From assembly GCF_002813375.1 (NCBI RefSeq), contig NZ_PHUJ01000003.1, positions 558,001 through 622,000 of the forward strand: a DNA stretch of 64,000 nucleotides, given 5' to 3'. The position numbers and the translations under genes were made by a program. This document shows positions 16,392 to 24,815 of this stretch, piece after piece. The notes under the pieces were generated by a model. The model searched no databases. It worked only from the letters and a program-made list of their open reading frames with translations, and was not told the origin of the DNA. This DNA is from Pseudonocardia alni. Its GTDB lineage: Bacteria > Actinomycetota > Actinomycetes > Mycobacteriales > Pseudonocardiaceae. Position 1 is the stretch's first letter, and each line of letters opens with the position of its first letter.

Positions 16392-17062
16392 CCGCCTCCG
16401 ACCCCGTCGCGGTGCTCATCGTCGACGACGACCCGGTCGTCCGCTTCGGACTGTCGATGATGCTGCGCGGCGCCGACGGCCTGACCGTGGTCGCCGAGGC
16501 CGGGGACGGTGCCGAGGGGGTCGCGCTGGCCGAGCGGCACCGGCCCGACGTCGTGCTGATGGACATCCGGATGCCGGGCACCGACGGGCTGACCGCCACC
16601 GAGACGCTGCGCCGCCGCCCCGGCGCGCCGCAGGTCGTCGTGCTCACCACCTTCGACGCCGACGCCCACGTGCTGCGCGCGCTGCGGGCCGGCGCCGCCG
16701 GGTTCCTGCTGAAGGACACCCCGCCCGACGAACTCGTGCTCGCCGTCCGGCACGCCGCCGCGGGCCGTCCGGTGCTCTCGCCGGAGGTGACCCGCCGGCT
16801 CATCGACCGGGTCGCCGAGACCGACCGGGACAGCACCCGGGCCGCGGCCCGGCGACGGCTGGAGTGCCTCGCCGAGCGGGAGCGCACCATCGCCCTCGAT
16901 CTCGGCGCGGGCCGGTCCAACGCCGAGATCGCCGCCCGTCACCACATCAGTGTGGCGACGGTGAAGACCCATGTCTCGGCGATCCTGACCAAGCTGGACC
17001 TGAACAACCGGGTCCAGGTGGCGCTGCTGGTGCACGACGCCGGGTTGTCCCCGCCGGTCTGA
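16388..17062 (+). CDS. LuxR/NarL-family response regulator
   Basis: A 224-residue response regulator with an N-terminal receiver domain (acidic pocket D13-D15, phosphoacceptor D59 in LMDIRMPG, K of FLLKDTP) and a C-terminal LuxR helix-turn-helix (SNAEIAARHHISVATVKTHVS, about residues 178-198). The linker segment reads LECLAERERTIALDLGAG, a variant of the usual LTxRExEVL. It is coupled to the kinase by a four-base overlap and surely its partner. Target genes are not evident nearby. Confidence 0.92.
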   Translation: MTASDPVAVLIVDDDPVVRFGLSMMLRGADGLTVVAEAGDGAEGVALAERHRPDVVLMDIRMPGTDGLTATETLRRRPGAPQVVVLTTFDADAHVLRALRAGAAGFLLKDTPPDELVLAVRHAAAGRPVLSPEVTRRLIDRVAETDRDSTRAAARRRLECLAERERTIALDLGAGRSNAEIAARHHISVATVKTHVSAILTKLDLNNRVQVALLVHDAGLSPPV

Positions 17063-17077
17063 CGCGGCGTCAGCCGG
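17054..17077. terminator. Hairpin holding both convergent stop codons
   Basis: CTGACG-CGG-CGTCAG (17059-17073), extended by CCGG on each side with a bulge, lies across the junction of two convergent genes. The stop codons of the response regulator (17060-17062) and the channel gene (17070-17072) are both inside the stem. Confidence 0.45.
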
Positions 17078-17864
17078 GCGGCTGCCCGGGGGCCGCCTCC
17101 AGCTCGTCGAGGCGGGAGCGCAGCCGACGGAGCTCGGCGAGGAGTTCGGCCCAGGTGGCCGGGTCGGGGGCGCCCGGCCCGGCGGGGTCGGGCTCGTCGT
17201 GGCGGGCGGCCTCCGTACGGGACCGCTCGATCTGCTCGGTGAACCAGCTGGCGATGGTCGCGGTCACGGTGCCCAGCACGGCGATCCCGGCGATCATCAG
17301 GCCGGCCGCGACGAGCCTGCCCTCGGTCGTCACCGGGTAGCGGTCGCCGTAGCCGACGGTCGTGATCGTGGTCAGGACCCACCACAGGGCGTCGGCGAAG
17401 GTCGTGATCGTTGCGTCGGGCACGTCGCGTTCGGCCTCGTAGACGCCGAGTGCCGCGACGAACCCCAGCAGCGACACGGTGACGACGAGGTAGGCGCTCA
17501 CCCGGCCGCGCAGGTCGTCCCGCAGCGTCCGGGTCAGCACCGACACCGCGCCGACGAGCCGGACCAGGCGCAGGAACCGCAGGAACGGGGCGAGCAGGAC
17601 CAGGACGTCGAGGGGGTTGTCGAGCAGGAACCGCCACCGGTCGCGGGCCAGCCACAGCCGGATCGCGACGTCGGCGACGAACACCGCCCACAGCACCCAC
17701 AGGAGGGTCTCCAGGGCCCGCCACGCCGGCGCCCCGGGGCGGGTCAGCAGCACCTCGCAGGCGTAGAGCAGCAGGAACCCGGCGGAGAGCACCGTCAGAC
17801 CGACGTCGGTCCGTGCTTCCCACGCCCGCAGGCGTGGTTCCGGTCGGGGCGCGGCACGCGTCAT
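17070..17864 (-). CDS. Voltage-gated-type potassium channel
   Basis: A 264-residue Kv-like channel protein with an S1-S6 layout. The selectivity filter TTVGYGD is at residues 168-174. An S4-like segment at about 95-118 (LRFLRLVRLVGAVSVLTRTLR region) carries regularly spaced arginines. A short C-terminal cytoplasmic coiled coil (about 230-258, AELLAELRRLRSRLDELEA) could assist tetramer assembly. No RCK/TrkA-N domain is present. It is predicted to pass K+ across the cytoplasmic membrane. It is a single gene convergent with the response regulator. Confidence 0.9.
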   Translation of the reverse strand: MTRAAPRPEPRLRAWEARTDVGLTVLSAGFLLLYACEVLLTRPGAPAWRALETLLWVLWAVFVADVAIRLWLARDRWRFLLDNPLDVLVLLAPFLRFLRLVRLVGAVSVLTRTLRDDLRGRVSAYLVVTVSLLGFVAALGVYEAERDVPDATITTFADALWWVLTTITTVGYGDRYPVTTEGRLVAAGLMIAGIAVLGTVTATIASWFTEQIERSRTEAARHDEPDPAGPGAPDPATWAELLAELRRLRSRLDELEAAPGQPPG

Positions 17865-17934
17865 GGGCGGAGACTACGAGGCCGGGACACCGCGGGGCGG
17901 TCCGAACCGGAACGCCGGGTGCGACCGCTCGCGG

Positions 17935-18440
17935 GTCGCGCGGGCGGCGAACCCGTCCAGGAGGCTCGACGTCGCCGTGCTGGGGTTTCCGCACGCCCCG
18001 CCCGACGGCCTCGACGGACGGGTGCTGGTCGAGTCCCCACTGGTCGCGGCGGTGGCGGCGGTGGCGGCGGACGACCCGTTCGCCGGTCGGGCCGCGGTGA
18101 CCCTGGACGAGCTCGCGGCCCGGCCGCTGATCTGCCTGCCCCGCGGGCACGGCCTGCGCGCCGCGCTGGACGCGGCGCCGGCGGCCCGGTCGCTCACCGC
18201 GCGGGTCGGGTTCGAGTCCGGCGCGATGACGCTGCTGGTGCGCCTGGCCGCGCGCGGGGCGGGGGTGGCGGTGGTCCCGGAACCCGCGCTCGGCGCGGCC
18301 GGGGTGGTGGCCCTGGCCCGGCCGCCGGTCGCGGTGCCGATCCCCCCCCGGAGATCCGGACGCGGCTGCACCTGGTGTGGCGCTCGGGCGGGCCCGGCGG
18401 ACCGGCGGCGCAGGCGCTGCTGGAGTCCCTGCTCCGGTGA
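17935..18440 (+). pseudogene. LysR-type regulator remnant
   Basis: Only the effector-binding half of a LysR regulator is recognisable (RRLDVAVLGF, ARPLICLPRGHGLR, GVAVVPEPAL). No helix-turn-helix or start is found upstream, where the divergent channel gene begins at 17864. The frame also breaks at a run of eight cytosines (18342-18349): after it the conserved ending (EIRTRLHLVWRSG...LLESLL) continues in another frame to a stop at 18438-18440. A 5' truncation is certain; the frameshift could be real or a sequencing slip. Confidence 0.7.
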
Positions 18441-18455
18441 CGCCCGGCGCGGGGA

Positions 18456-19250
18456 TCAGCGGGGGACCGACACCAGGACCCGGACGGCCTCGGCGACCGC
18501 GGCGCGCCGCGCGACCCGCACCGCGGTGGCGATGGGGCGCAGCGCGTCGGAGCGGGCGACCGCCGCCGACGCCGACAGCGCGCCGCCGGGCTCGTCGCCG
18601 GAGGCGGCGGACAGGATCGCGTCCACCTCGTCGGCCTGCTGCAGCACCCGCAGCGCCTGCGGGGGCATCCCGCCGGGCCACAGCGCCTGCGGGCGGCGGC
18701 GCAGCCAGGCCGCGATCTCCTCGCGCACGCCGGGCCGGTGCCGGGCCACGCCCAGGTCGGTCAGCGCCGCGGCGGCGGCCCGCACCTGGCCGCGCAGCTC
18801 CCGTTCGGCCTCGTTCAGCGCCACGTACTCGGGGACCGGGCCGGGGTCGGCGACGGCGTGCGCGGTCCAGCGGACCACCCCGTCGGCGATCGGTGACGGC
18901 ACGACGCCGAACCCGGCGTCGGCGAACAGCACGCCCTCGCCCGCGGTGATCGCGGCGTCGGAGAACGGGCCCGGGCCGGGCAGGCCGCGCACGTCCCCGG
19001 GGGCCGGCAGCACCAGCCGGGCCTGCCCGCGCGGGGCGCCGCGGCGGACGGCGGCCAGCAGCATCGCCGTCGAGGTCGGCGCCGATCCGGGTCCGGGCAG
19101 TCCGGTCGTGGCGGCGGTGACGTCGTCGGCGGCGAGCACGTCGTGCGCCTCCGACCACGGCGCGAGCGCGTCGAGGACGTCGTCGGGTGCGGCGGACCCG
19201 GCCAGCCAGGCCGAGGCCCACACGGCGAAGGTCGTGGAGGCACAGGACAC
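18456..19250 (-). CDS. Conserved hypothetical protein
   Basis: A 264-residue protein I cannot assign a function. It starts at GTG 19250 (SCASTTFAVWASAWLAG), which looks like the family's natural N-terminus; longer frames add implausible residues. It is Ala-rich, mostly helical, has no signal peptide or membrane segment and no catalytic motif that I recognise. Homologues of this kind appear widely in actinobacteria (from memory). It is divergently transcribed from the DUF3097 gene, sharing a 145-base intergenic region with an inverted repeat. Confidence 0.75.
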   Translation of the reverse strand: MSCASTTFAVWASAWLAGSAAPDDVLDALAPWSEAHDVLAADDVTAATTGLPGPGSAPTSTAMLLAAVRRGAPRGQARLVLPAPGDVRGLPGPGPFSDAAITAGEGVLFADAGFGVVPSPIADGVVRWTAHAVADPGPVPEYVALNEAERELRGQVRAAAAALTDLGVARHRPGVREEIAAWLRRRPQALWPGGMPPQALRVLQQADEVDAILSAASGDEPGGALSASAAVARSDALRPIATAVRVARRAAVAEAVRVLVSVPR

Positions 19251-19315
19251 GGCGGTCAGGCTAACGGCCCGTCCGGCGTCGCACACCCGGCACGTGGGTG
19301 ACGCAGCGCTACGAG

Positions 19316-19334
19316 GGTCACGCTGTGCGTGACC
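19316..19334. promoter_or_regulatory. Inverted repeat in a divergent promoter region
   Basis: GGTCACG-CTGTG-CGTGACC is a perfect seven-base inverted repeat with a five-base spacer, between the divergent genes starting at 19250 and 19396. A second, weaker dyad CACCC-N7-GGGTG is at 19284-19300. A -10-like GATACT (19382-19387) precedes the DUF3097 ATG by eight bases. Confidence 0.45.
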
Positions 19335-19395
19335 ACCGCAGTGTGGGCGTGTCGTGCCGCGGTCACCGACCGGCGTCGACCGATACTGGCTCACC

Positions 19396-20235
19396 ATGAG
19401 CCGGACCCACGATTACCGGGGCATGTTCGACACCGCGGGCACCCGTGCGCCGCGGGAGAGCCGGGTGACCGAGGTCGCCGCCGAGCCGGGCCTGGTCGTC
19501 GAGGACCCGGCCAGCGGTTTCTGCGGTGCCGTGGTGACCGTCACCGGCTCGGAGGTGACGCTGGAGGACCGCTTCGGCGGCCGGCGGATCTTCCCGCTGC
19601 GCCCCGCCGGATTCCTGTACGAGGGCCGCCCCGCGACGCTGGTGCGGCCGCAGGCCGCCCCCGCGGGCCGCACGTTGTCCGCGTCCGGCTCGGTGCACGT
19701 CGCGAACCTGAAGGCGCGCACCGCGCGCGCCGCCCGGATCTGGGTCGAGGGCCTGCACGACGCGGCCCTGGTCGAGCAGGTGTGGGGGCACGACCTGCGC
19801 GTCGAGGGCGTGGTCGTGGAGCCGCTGCACGGCGTCGACGACCTCGCCGCCGCGGTCCGCGACTTCGCCCCGGGCCCGCACCGGCGCCTCGGCATCCTCG
19901 TCGACCACCTGGTGGAGGGCACGAAGGAGACCCGCCAGGCCCGCGAGGCCTACCGGGCGACCCGCGACGCGCAGCAGCACGTCCTGGTCACCGGCCACCC
20001 CTACGTCGACGTCTGGCAGGCCGTGAAGCCCTCGGTCGTCGGGATCCGCGAATGGCCGGTGATCCCGCGCGGCACCGACTGGAAGACCGGGGTCTGCGCG
20101 GCGCTGCGGTGGGGCGAGCCCGCCGACGGCGCCCGCCGGGTGCTCGGCGCGGTCCGCAGCTACCGCGACCTGGAGACCCCGATGATCGGCGCGGTCGAGC
20201 GCCTCATCGACTTCGTCACCGCCGAGGGGGACTGA
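19396..20235 (+). CDS. DUF3097 family protein
   Basis: A 279-residue protein of the actinobacterial DUF3097 family. The diagnostic N-terminal part is LVVEDPASGFCGAVV followed by VTLEDRFGG and a segment ending LYEGRPATLVRP. The central WVEGLHDAALVEQVWG and GILVDHLVEGTKE segments resemble TOPRIM-like core motifs (an acidic DHL motif), suggesting a nucleic-acid-related role, but that is inference. It starts at ATG 19396. No operon partner is evident; the NfeD gene follows after a 113-base gap. Confidence 0.85.
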   Translation: MSRTHDYRGMFDTAGTRAPRESRVTEVAAEPGLVVEDPASGFCGAVVTVTGSEVTLEDRFGGRRIFPLRPAGFLYEGRPATLVRPQAAPAGRTLSASGSVHVANLKARTARAARIWVEGLHDAALVEQVWGHDLRVEGVVVEPLHGVDDLAAAVRDFAPGPHRRLGILVDHLVEGTKETRQAREAYRATRDAQQHVLVTGHPYVDVWQAVKPSVVGIREWPVIPRGTDWKTGVCAALRWGEPADGARRVLGAVRSYRDLETPMIGAVERLIDFVTAEGD

Positions 20236-20348
20236 CCCCGACACCGCGGGCGGAGTCCGGCACCGGCCGGTAACGATCGGGCCAAGCGGTGCGGAGCATC
20301 CCGACGAAACGCCGACGGGGAATCGGACATTCTGGCACCCTGGGGCCC

Positions 20349-20798
20349 ATGGATCCGGCACTGATCTGGCTGCTCATCGGTCTCGTACTGATCGGCAGCG
20401 AGGTCGTGTCCGGGGAGCTGTTCCTCGTCATGCTCGGCGGCGGCGCACTCGCCGCGGCGGCCGGGGCCGCACTCGGGTTGACGCTCCTCCCGGCCGCCGG
20501 GGTGGGCGGCGCCGTCGCGGTACTGCTGCTGCTGGCCGTGCGACCGGTGGCGAAACGCAGGCTGGCCGAGCACATGGGCACGCTCGATCGCCACCAGGAC
20601 CGGTTCGTCGGCGCCTCCGCCGAGGTCGTGCAGCGCGTCGACGGCGAGCGCGGGCAGGTGCGGATCGGACGTGAGGTGTGGTCGGCGCGGTCGATGGACG
20701 GGGTGGAGGTCCTCGAGGCTGGCGCCACCGTCACGATCCTGCAGGTGACCGGGGCGGCCGTGCTCGTCACCGGTCGGGGGGAGCTACCGCCGTCCTGA
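20349..20798 (+). CDS. NfeD-like membrane protein
   Basis: A 149-residue short NfeD protein. Three hydrophobic helices (about residues 5-22, 27-46 and 48-66) are followed by a soluble OB-fold domain (about 88-147, ASAEVVQRVDGERGQVRIG then LEAGATVTILQVTGAAVLV). NfeD proteins pair with SPFH proteins in membrane microdomains; here the SPFH gene follows 88 bases downstream. The ATG at 20349 is the first plausible start. The role is assigned by this family pairing. Confidence 0.88.
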   Translation: MDPALIWLLIGLVLIGSEVVSGELFLVMLGGGALAAAAGAALGLTLLPAAGVGGAVAVLLLLAVRPVAKRRLAEHMGTLDRHQDRFVGASAEVVQRVDGERGQVRIGREVWSARSMDGVEVLEAGATVTILQVTGAAVLVTGRGELPPS

Positions 20799-20886
20799 CC
20801 GCCACCGCGGCGGGACGGCCACGACGCCCCGGGGAATCCGGGGCGACACGGGCGCCGGTTCTCCGGCGCGCAGGAGGGGAGAGCAC

Positions 20887-22137
20887 ATGGGCGCCGAGTT
20901 CATCATCGGCATCATCCTGCTCGCGCTGGTCGTGACGATCGTCGTCAAGTCGGTCGTCATCGTCCCGCAGGAGTGGGCCTACATCATCGAACGGCTGGGC
21001 CGCTACCACAGCATCCGGGAGGGCGGCCCCGCCATCCTGGTGCCGTTCGTCGACCGCACCCGCGAGCGGGTCGACCTGCGTGAGCAGGTCGTGTCGTTCC
21101 CGCCGCAGCCGGTCATCACGCAGGACAACCTGACCGTCAACATCGACACGGTCGTGTACTTCAAGGTCAACGACGCCAAGGCGGCGGTCTACGAGATCGC
21201 CAACTACATCGCCGGTGTCGAGCAGATCACCACCACGACCCTGCGCAACGTGGTCGGCGGCATGACCCTCGAGCAGACGCTGACCTCGCGCGACCGGATC
21301 AACACCGCGCTGCGCGGCGAGCTGGACGAGGCCACCGAGCGCTGGGGCATCCGGGTCGCCCGGGTCGAGATCAAGGCGATCGACCCGCCGCCCTCGATCC
21401 AGAACTCGATGGAACAGCAGATGAAGGCCGACCGCGAGAAGCGGGCCATGATCCTCACCGCGGAGGGCCAGCGGGAGTCGGCCATCCGCAGCGCCGAGGG
21501 CAATAAGCAGTCCCAGATCCTCACCGCGGAGGGCGCCAAGCAGGCCGCCATCCTCGCCGCCGAGGCCGAGCGGCAGTCGGAGATCCTGCGGGCGCAGGGC
21601 CGCCGGGCCGCGCTGTACCTCGAGGCGCAGGGTGAGTCGAAGGCGATCGAGAAGAAGTTCGCCGCGATCAAGGCCGGCAAGCCCACCCCGGAGCTGCTCG
21701 CCTACGAGTACCTGCAGACGCTGCCGCAGATGGCCGAGGGCGAGGCCAGCAAGCTGTGGGTCGTCCCGTCCGACTTCGGGAAGGCACTGGAGGGCTTCAC
21801 CCGGATGCTGGGTGCGCCCGGCGAGGACGGCGTCTTCCGCTACGAGCCCAGTCCCGACGACGGCACCGTCTCCCGGCCCGCCGAGGACGACGGCGTCGAG
21901 GACTGGTTCGACACCTCGTCCGACCCGGAGATCGCCAAGCAGGTCGCGGCGGCCACCGCGGCGGCCCAGCAGGAGGTCCCGCCGGTCGGCTCGGACGTCC
22001 CGCCAGTCCCCGGCGCCGAGACCGGCAACGGCGGCGGTGCGGCCCCGGCCCGGCTGGAGGCCTCCCGCGAGGTCCCCGGCATCGGCGCCCCGGGCGCGGC
22101 GCAGGGCCACCCGAACGGCCAGGAACAGCGCGGCTGA
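20887..22137 (+). CDS. SPFH/band-7 (stomatin-prohibitin) protein
   Basis: A 416-residue SPFH protein with an N-terminal membrane helix (residues 3-22), the SPFH domain (VIVPQEWAYIIERLGRY to about 190) and a long Ala/Glu-rich coiled coil (about 190-260) that supports oligomerisation. The C-terminal ~100 residues are acidic and Pro/Gly-rich and probably disordered. A GGAGGGG ribosome binding site lies ahead of ATG 20887. Such proteins form ring-like membrane scaffolds, are related to QmcA/HflK and often pair with NfeD as here. Confidence 0.9.
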   Translation: MGAEFIIGIILLALVVTIVVKSVVIVPQEWAYIIERLGRYHSIREGGPAILVPFVDRTRERVDLREQVVSFPPQPVITQDNLTVNIDTVVYFKVNDAKAAVYEIANYIAGVEQITTTTLRNVVGGMTLEQTLTSRDRINTALRGELDEATERWGIRVARVEIKAIDPPPSIQNSMEQQMKADREKRAMILTAEGQRESAIRSAEGNKQSQILTAEGAKQAAILAAEAERQSEILRAQGRRAALYLEAQGESKAIEKKFAAIKAGKPTPELLAYEYLQTLPQMAEGEASKLWVVPSDFGKALEGFTRMLGAPGEDGVFRYEPSPDDGTVSRPAEDDGVEDWFDTSSDPEIAKQVAAATAAAQQEVPPVGSDVPPVPGAETGNGGGAAPARLEASREVPGIGAPGAAQGHPNGQEQRG

Positions 22138-22152
22138 CCCCCGGGCCGCACC

Positions 22153-22206
22153 TCACCGTCGAACGGTGACCGCACCGCCCCGTCCGGCTCGCCGGGTGGG
22201 GCGGTG
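22153..22206. terminator. Tandem hairpins between convergent genes
   Basis: TCACCGT-CGA-ACGGTGA (22153-22169) is followed by CACCGCCCC with its exact complement GGGGCGGTG (22173-22181 and 22198-22206). They separate the SPFH gene from the convergent cobalt transporter operon and should stop transcription from either side. Confidence 0.55.
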
Positions 22207-22245
22207 GCGCGTCCGGAGCATGCGCGATCTCCCTGGGCGCCCCAC

Positions 22246-22989
22246 TCAGGCCAGGACGAAGCCGTAGGGCAGCTCCAGGCGGTGCCGGGCGAGCAGCTCG
22301 GTGTCGGCCAGCAGCTCGCGGGTCGGCCCGTCGGCGACGACGGTGCCCCCGTCCAGCACGACGCTGCGGGGGCACAGCTGCAGCGCGTACGGCAGGTCGT
22401 GGGTGACCATGAGCATGGTCCGGCCCAGCCCCAGCAGCACCTCGGCCAGCTCGCGGCGGGCCACCGGGTCCAGGTTCGACGACGGCTCGTCGAGCACCAG
22501 GATCTCCGGGTCGCACGCCAGCACCGTGGCCAGCGCGACCCGGCGGCGCTGCCCGCCGGACAGGTGCAGCGGGGAGCGGTCGGCGGCGTCGGCCATCCCC
22601 ACCGCGGCCAGGGCCTCGTCGACCCGCTCGCGCAGCGCGGGCCCGCGCAGCCCGAAGTTCGCCGGGCCGAAGGCCACGTCCTCGGCGACGGTGGGCATGA
22701 ACAGCTGGTCGTCGGGGTCCTGGAAGACGATCCCCACCCGGCGGCGGATCTCGCGCAGGTGCCGCTTCTCCACCCGGAGCCCGCCGACCTCGACGGTGCC
22801 CGCGGCGCCGTCCCCGCCGCCGAGGATCCCGTTGAGGTGCAGCACCAGCGTGGTCTTCCCGGCGCCGTTCGGGCCGAGCAGCGCGACCCGCTCGCCGGGG
22901 GCGATCGTCAGGTCGATGCCGAACAGCGCCTGGTGGCCGTCGGGGTAGGCGAAGGCGAGGTCGGTCAGCCGCAGCGACGGCGGGCTCAT
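22246..22989 (-). CDS. cbiO: Cobalt/nickel ECF transporter ATPase CbiO
   Basis: A 247-residue ABC ATPase, energising subunit of a cobalt/nickel energy-coupling-factor transporter. Walker A GPNGAGKT is at residues 39-46, the Q-loop FQDPDDQLF at about 90-98, the signature LSGGQ at 144-148 and Walker B with D168/E169 in LVLDEPSSNLDP. The FQDPDDQLF motif is typical of ECF-type ATPases. It overlaps the cbiQ stop by four bases (ATGA) and is the last gene of the cbiM-N-Q-O operon. Confidence 0.92.
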   Translation of the reverse strand: MSPPSLRLTDLAFAYPDGHQALFGIDLTIAPGERVALLGPNGAGKTTLVLHLNGILGGGDGAAGTVEVGGLRVEKRHLREIRRRVGIVFQDPDDQLFMPTVAEDVAFGPANFGLRGPALRERVDEALAAVGMADAADRSPLHLSGGQRRRVALATVLACDPEILVLDEPSSNLDPVARRELAEVLLGLGRTMLMVTHDLPYALQLCPRSVVLDGGTVVADGPTRELLADTELLARHRLELPYGFVLA

Positions 22990-23750
22990 ACGGCCACCCA
23001 GCCGGATCCGGCCAGCAGCACCGCGACCCCGGCGACGGTCAGCCCGGCCAGCCACTGCCGTGAGGTGGTCGGGGCATCGCCCGACGGCGGCATGGTGCCG
23101 GTCCAGCCGCGCGACAGCATCGTCAGATGCACCCGCTCGCCGCGTTCGTAGGACCGTACGAACAGCGAGCCGATCCCGCGGGCGGTCGCCCCGGCCTGCC
23201 ACAGGAACCGCGGGTCGTGGCCGCGGGAGATCCGGGACAGCCGCATCCGGCGGGCCTCGCCGGTGATCACGTCGGCGTAGCGCAGCATCAGGGTGGCGAT
23301 CGTGGTGACGATCGCCGGGGCGTGCAGGCGCTGCAGGCCGACGAGCAGGTCGCGCATCGGCGTCGTCGCCGCGAGGGTCAGCGAGGTCAGGACGCCGAGG
23401 GTGCCCTTGACCAGGATGTTCCACGCCCCGAGCAGCCCCGGCTGGGACAGCGTGAGGCCGAGCCAGTCCAGCGTCGGTGCCGGGCCGGTGAACGGCAGCA
23501 GCACCGCGAGCACCACGAACGGCAGCTCGATCACCGAGCGACGCAGGATCCAGCCCGGGCGCACCCCGGCCAGGGCCCACACCGCGGCCAGCAGCAGCGC
23601 GAACCCGCCGAACACCGCGAACGCCTCGCGCGGGGTCGCGACCACGCACACCACCACCAGCAGCGCCGAGACGACCTTCACCTCGGGGGGGAGCCGGTGG
23701 ACGGGGGAGTCGCGGTGCAGGTACAGCGGGTGCGCGTGCCCGGCGCCCAT
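22986..23750 (-). CDS. cbiQ: Cobalt/nickel ECF transporter T component CbiQ
   Basis: A 254-residue transmembrane component that couples the ATPase to the substrate-binding subunits. It has about five hydrophobic helices and the cytoplasmic coupling signature seen in ECF T proteins: ARRMRLSRISRG and a second AxxSRGW-like site (LTMLSRGWTG). It starts at ATG 23750, whose A is shared with the stop of the preceding PDGLE-domain gene (TGATG), and ends overlapping cbiO. Confidence 0.9.
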   Translation of the reverse strand: MGAGHAHPLYLHRDSPVHRLPPEVKVVSALLVVVCVVATPREAFAVFGGFALLLAAVWALAGVRPGWILRRSVIELPFVVLAVLLPFTGPAPTLDWLGLTLSQPGLLGAWNILVKGTLGVLTSLTLAATTPMRDLLVGLQRLHAPAIVTTIATLMLRYADVITGEARRMRLSRISRGHDPRFLWQAGATARGIGSLFVRSYERGERVHLTMLSRGWTGTMPPSGDAPTTSRQWLAGLTVAGVAVLLAGSGWVAV

Positions 23751-24100
23751 CAGCCGTCCCGGCGGCGCAGCAGCAGGAACACCCCGCCCGCGACGACGAC
23801 CGTCACCAGCACCCCCGCCACCCCGGCGACGCCGGTGGTGCCCTCGCCGCCCACGACCGAGTACCCGGCGAGCGGGCTCGATGCCATGGCGTGGTCGCTC
23901 TCGTGGGTCGCGATGCAGGTGCCCTCCAGCCGCTCCTCGCCGTCCGGGGTCGCGACGGCGGTGCAGCCGTCCCGGGCGACGGTGTCCAGGCCGTCGGGGT
24001 CGGGGGAGGCGAAGGACGAGACCAGCCCGGCCACGACCAGGGACACGATCAGGAATCCGGCGAAGAACAGCAGCGGGCGACGGCGGGCGGTGGCGCTCAT
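23750..24100 (-). CDS. PDGLE-domain component (CbiN-like)
   Basis: A 116-residue protein with two membrane helices (about residues 8-28 and 88-108) and a periplasmic loop containing SPDPDGLDTVA, a variant of the PDGLE motif, plus two cysteines (C46 and C62) that may form a disulfide. It occupies the CbiN position of the operon and is needed for full activity in related transporters. Its loop ends with SPLAGYSV, another family feature. It overlaps cbiM by four bases (ATGA) and cbiQ by one. Confidence 0.85.
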   Translation of the reverse strand: MSATARRRPLLFFAGFLIVSLVVAGLVSSFASPDPDGLDTVARDGCTAVATPDGEERLEGTCIATHESDHAMASSPLAGYSVVGGEGTTGVAGVAGVLVTVVVAGGVFLLLRRRDG

Positions 24101-24810
24101 CGCGCACCCTCCTCGGAGGTCGAGCGGCGGGCCAGCGGGCGCCCGGTGCCGCGCAGCAGGTACACCAGGTCCGGCCGGGCGGCGGCCACCGCGCCCACGG
24201 TGGCCGCGGTGATCACGCCCTCACCGATGCCGATCAGCACGTGCAGCCCGCCCATCAGCGCGAACACCGTGCCGAGGGTGGCGCCGCCGGCGCCTCCGAT
24301 CGCGTACTCCAGGACGAAGCCCATCGACGCGACGACGGTGTTGAGCAGGGCCGCGACGAAGGCGACGGCGACCAGCCCGCCGCGGGAACGCACCGCGAAC
24401 CGGCGCAGCGAGCGCGCCACCAGCCAGCCGACGACCACCCCGATCACGGCCATGTTCGTGATGTTGAGGCCCAGTGCGGTGATGCCGCCGTCGGCGAACA
24501 GCAGCGCCTGCACGACGAGCACGATCGAGATCGCGATCATGCCCACCCACGGGCCGACCAGGATCGCGACGAGCGCCCCGCCCAGCAGGTGCCCACTGGC
24601 CCCGGGCAGGATCGGGAAGTTGATCATCTGGACGGCGAAGACGAACGCCGTGACCAGTCCGGCCATCGGCGCGGTGCGGTCGTCGAGGTCCGCGCGGGCG
24701 CGCAGGACGGCCACCGTCAGCGCGATCACCGCGACGACGGCGAACAGCAGCGCCGTCGGGCCGTTCACCAGTCCGTCGCTCATGTGCATGGCGACCGCGT
24801 GCGTCTGCAT
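24097..24810 (-). CDS. cbiM: Cobalt/nickel ECF transporter S component CbiM
   Basis: A 237-residue substrate-binding membrane subunit with about seven helices. In this family the metal is bound by the extreme N-terminus (Met-His of MHIxDG) together with histidines in later helices; here the MHMSDG sequence is at residues 8-13 and GASGHLLGG supplies a further histidine. The ATG at 24810 has a good ribosome binding site (GAGGGGG, four bases away), but the ATG at 24789 would put Met-His exactly at the N-terminus. I kept 24810 for its ribosome binding site; the shorter start is a serious alternative. It is the first gene of the operon. Confidence 0.88.
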   Translation of the reverse strand: MQTHAVAMHMSDGLVNGPTALLFAVVAVIALTVAVLRARADLDDRTAPMAGLVTAFVFAVQMINFPILPGASGHLLGGALVAILVGPWVGMIAISIVLVVQALLFADGGITALGLNITNMAVIGVVVGWLVARSLRRFAVRSRGGLVAVAFVAALLNTVVASMGFVLEYAIGGAGGATLGTVFALMGGLHVLIGIGEGVITAATVGAVAAARPDLVYLLRGTGRPLARRSTSEEGAR

Positions 24811-24815
24811 CGCGC

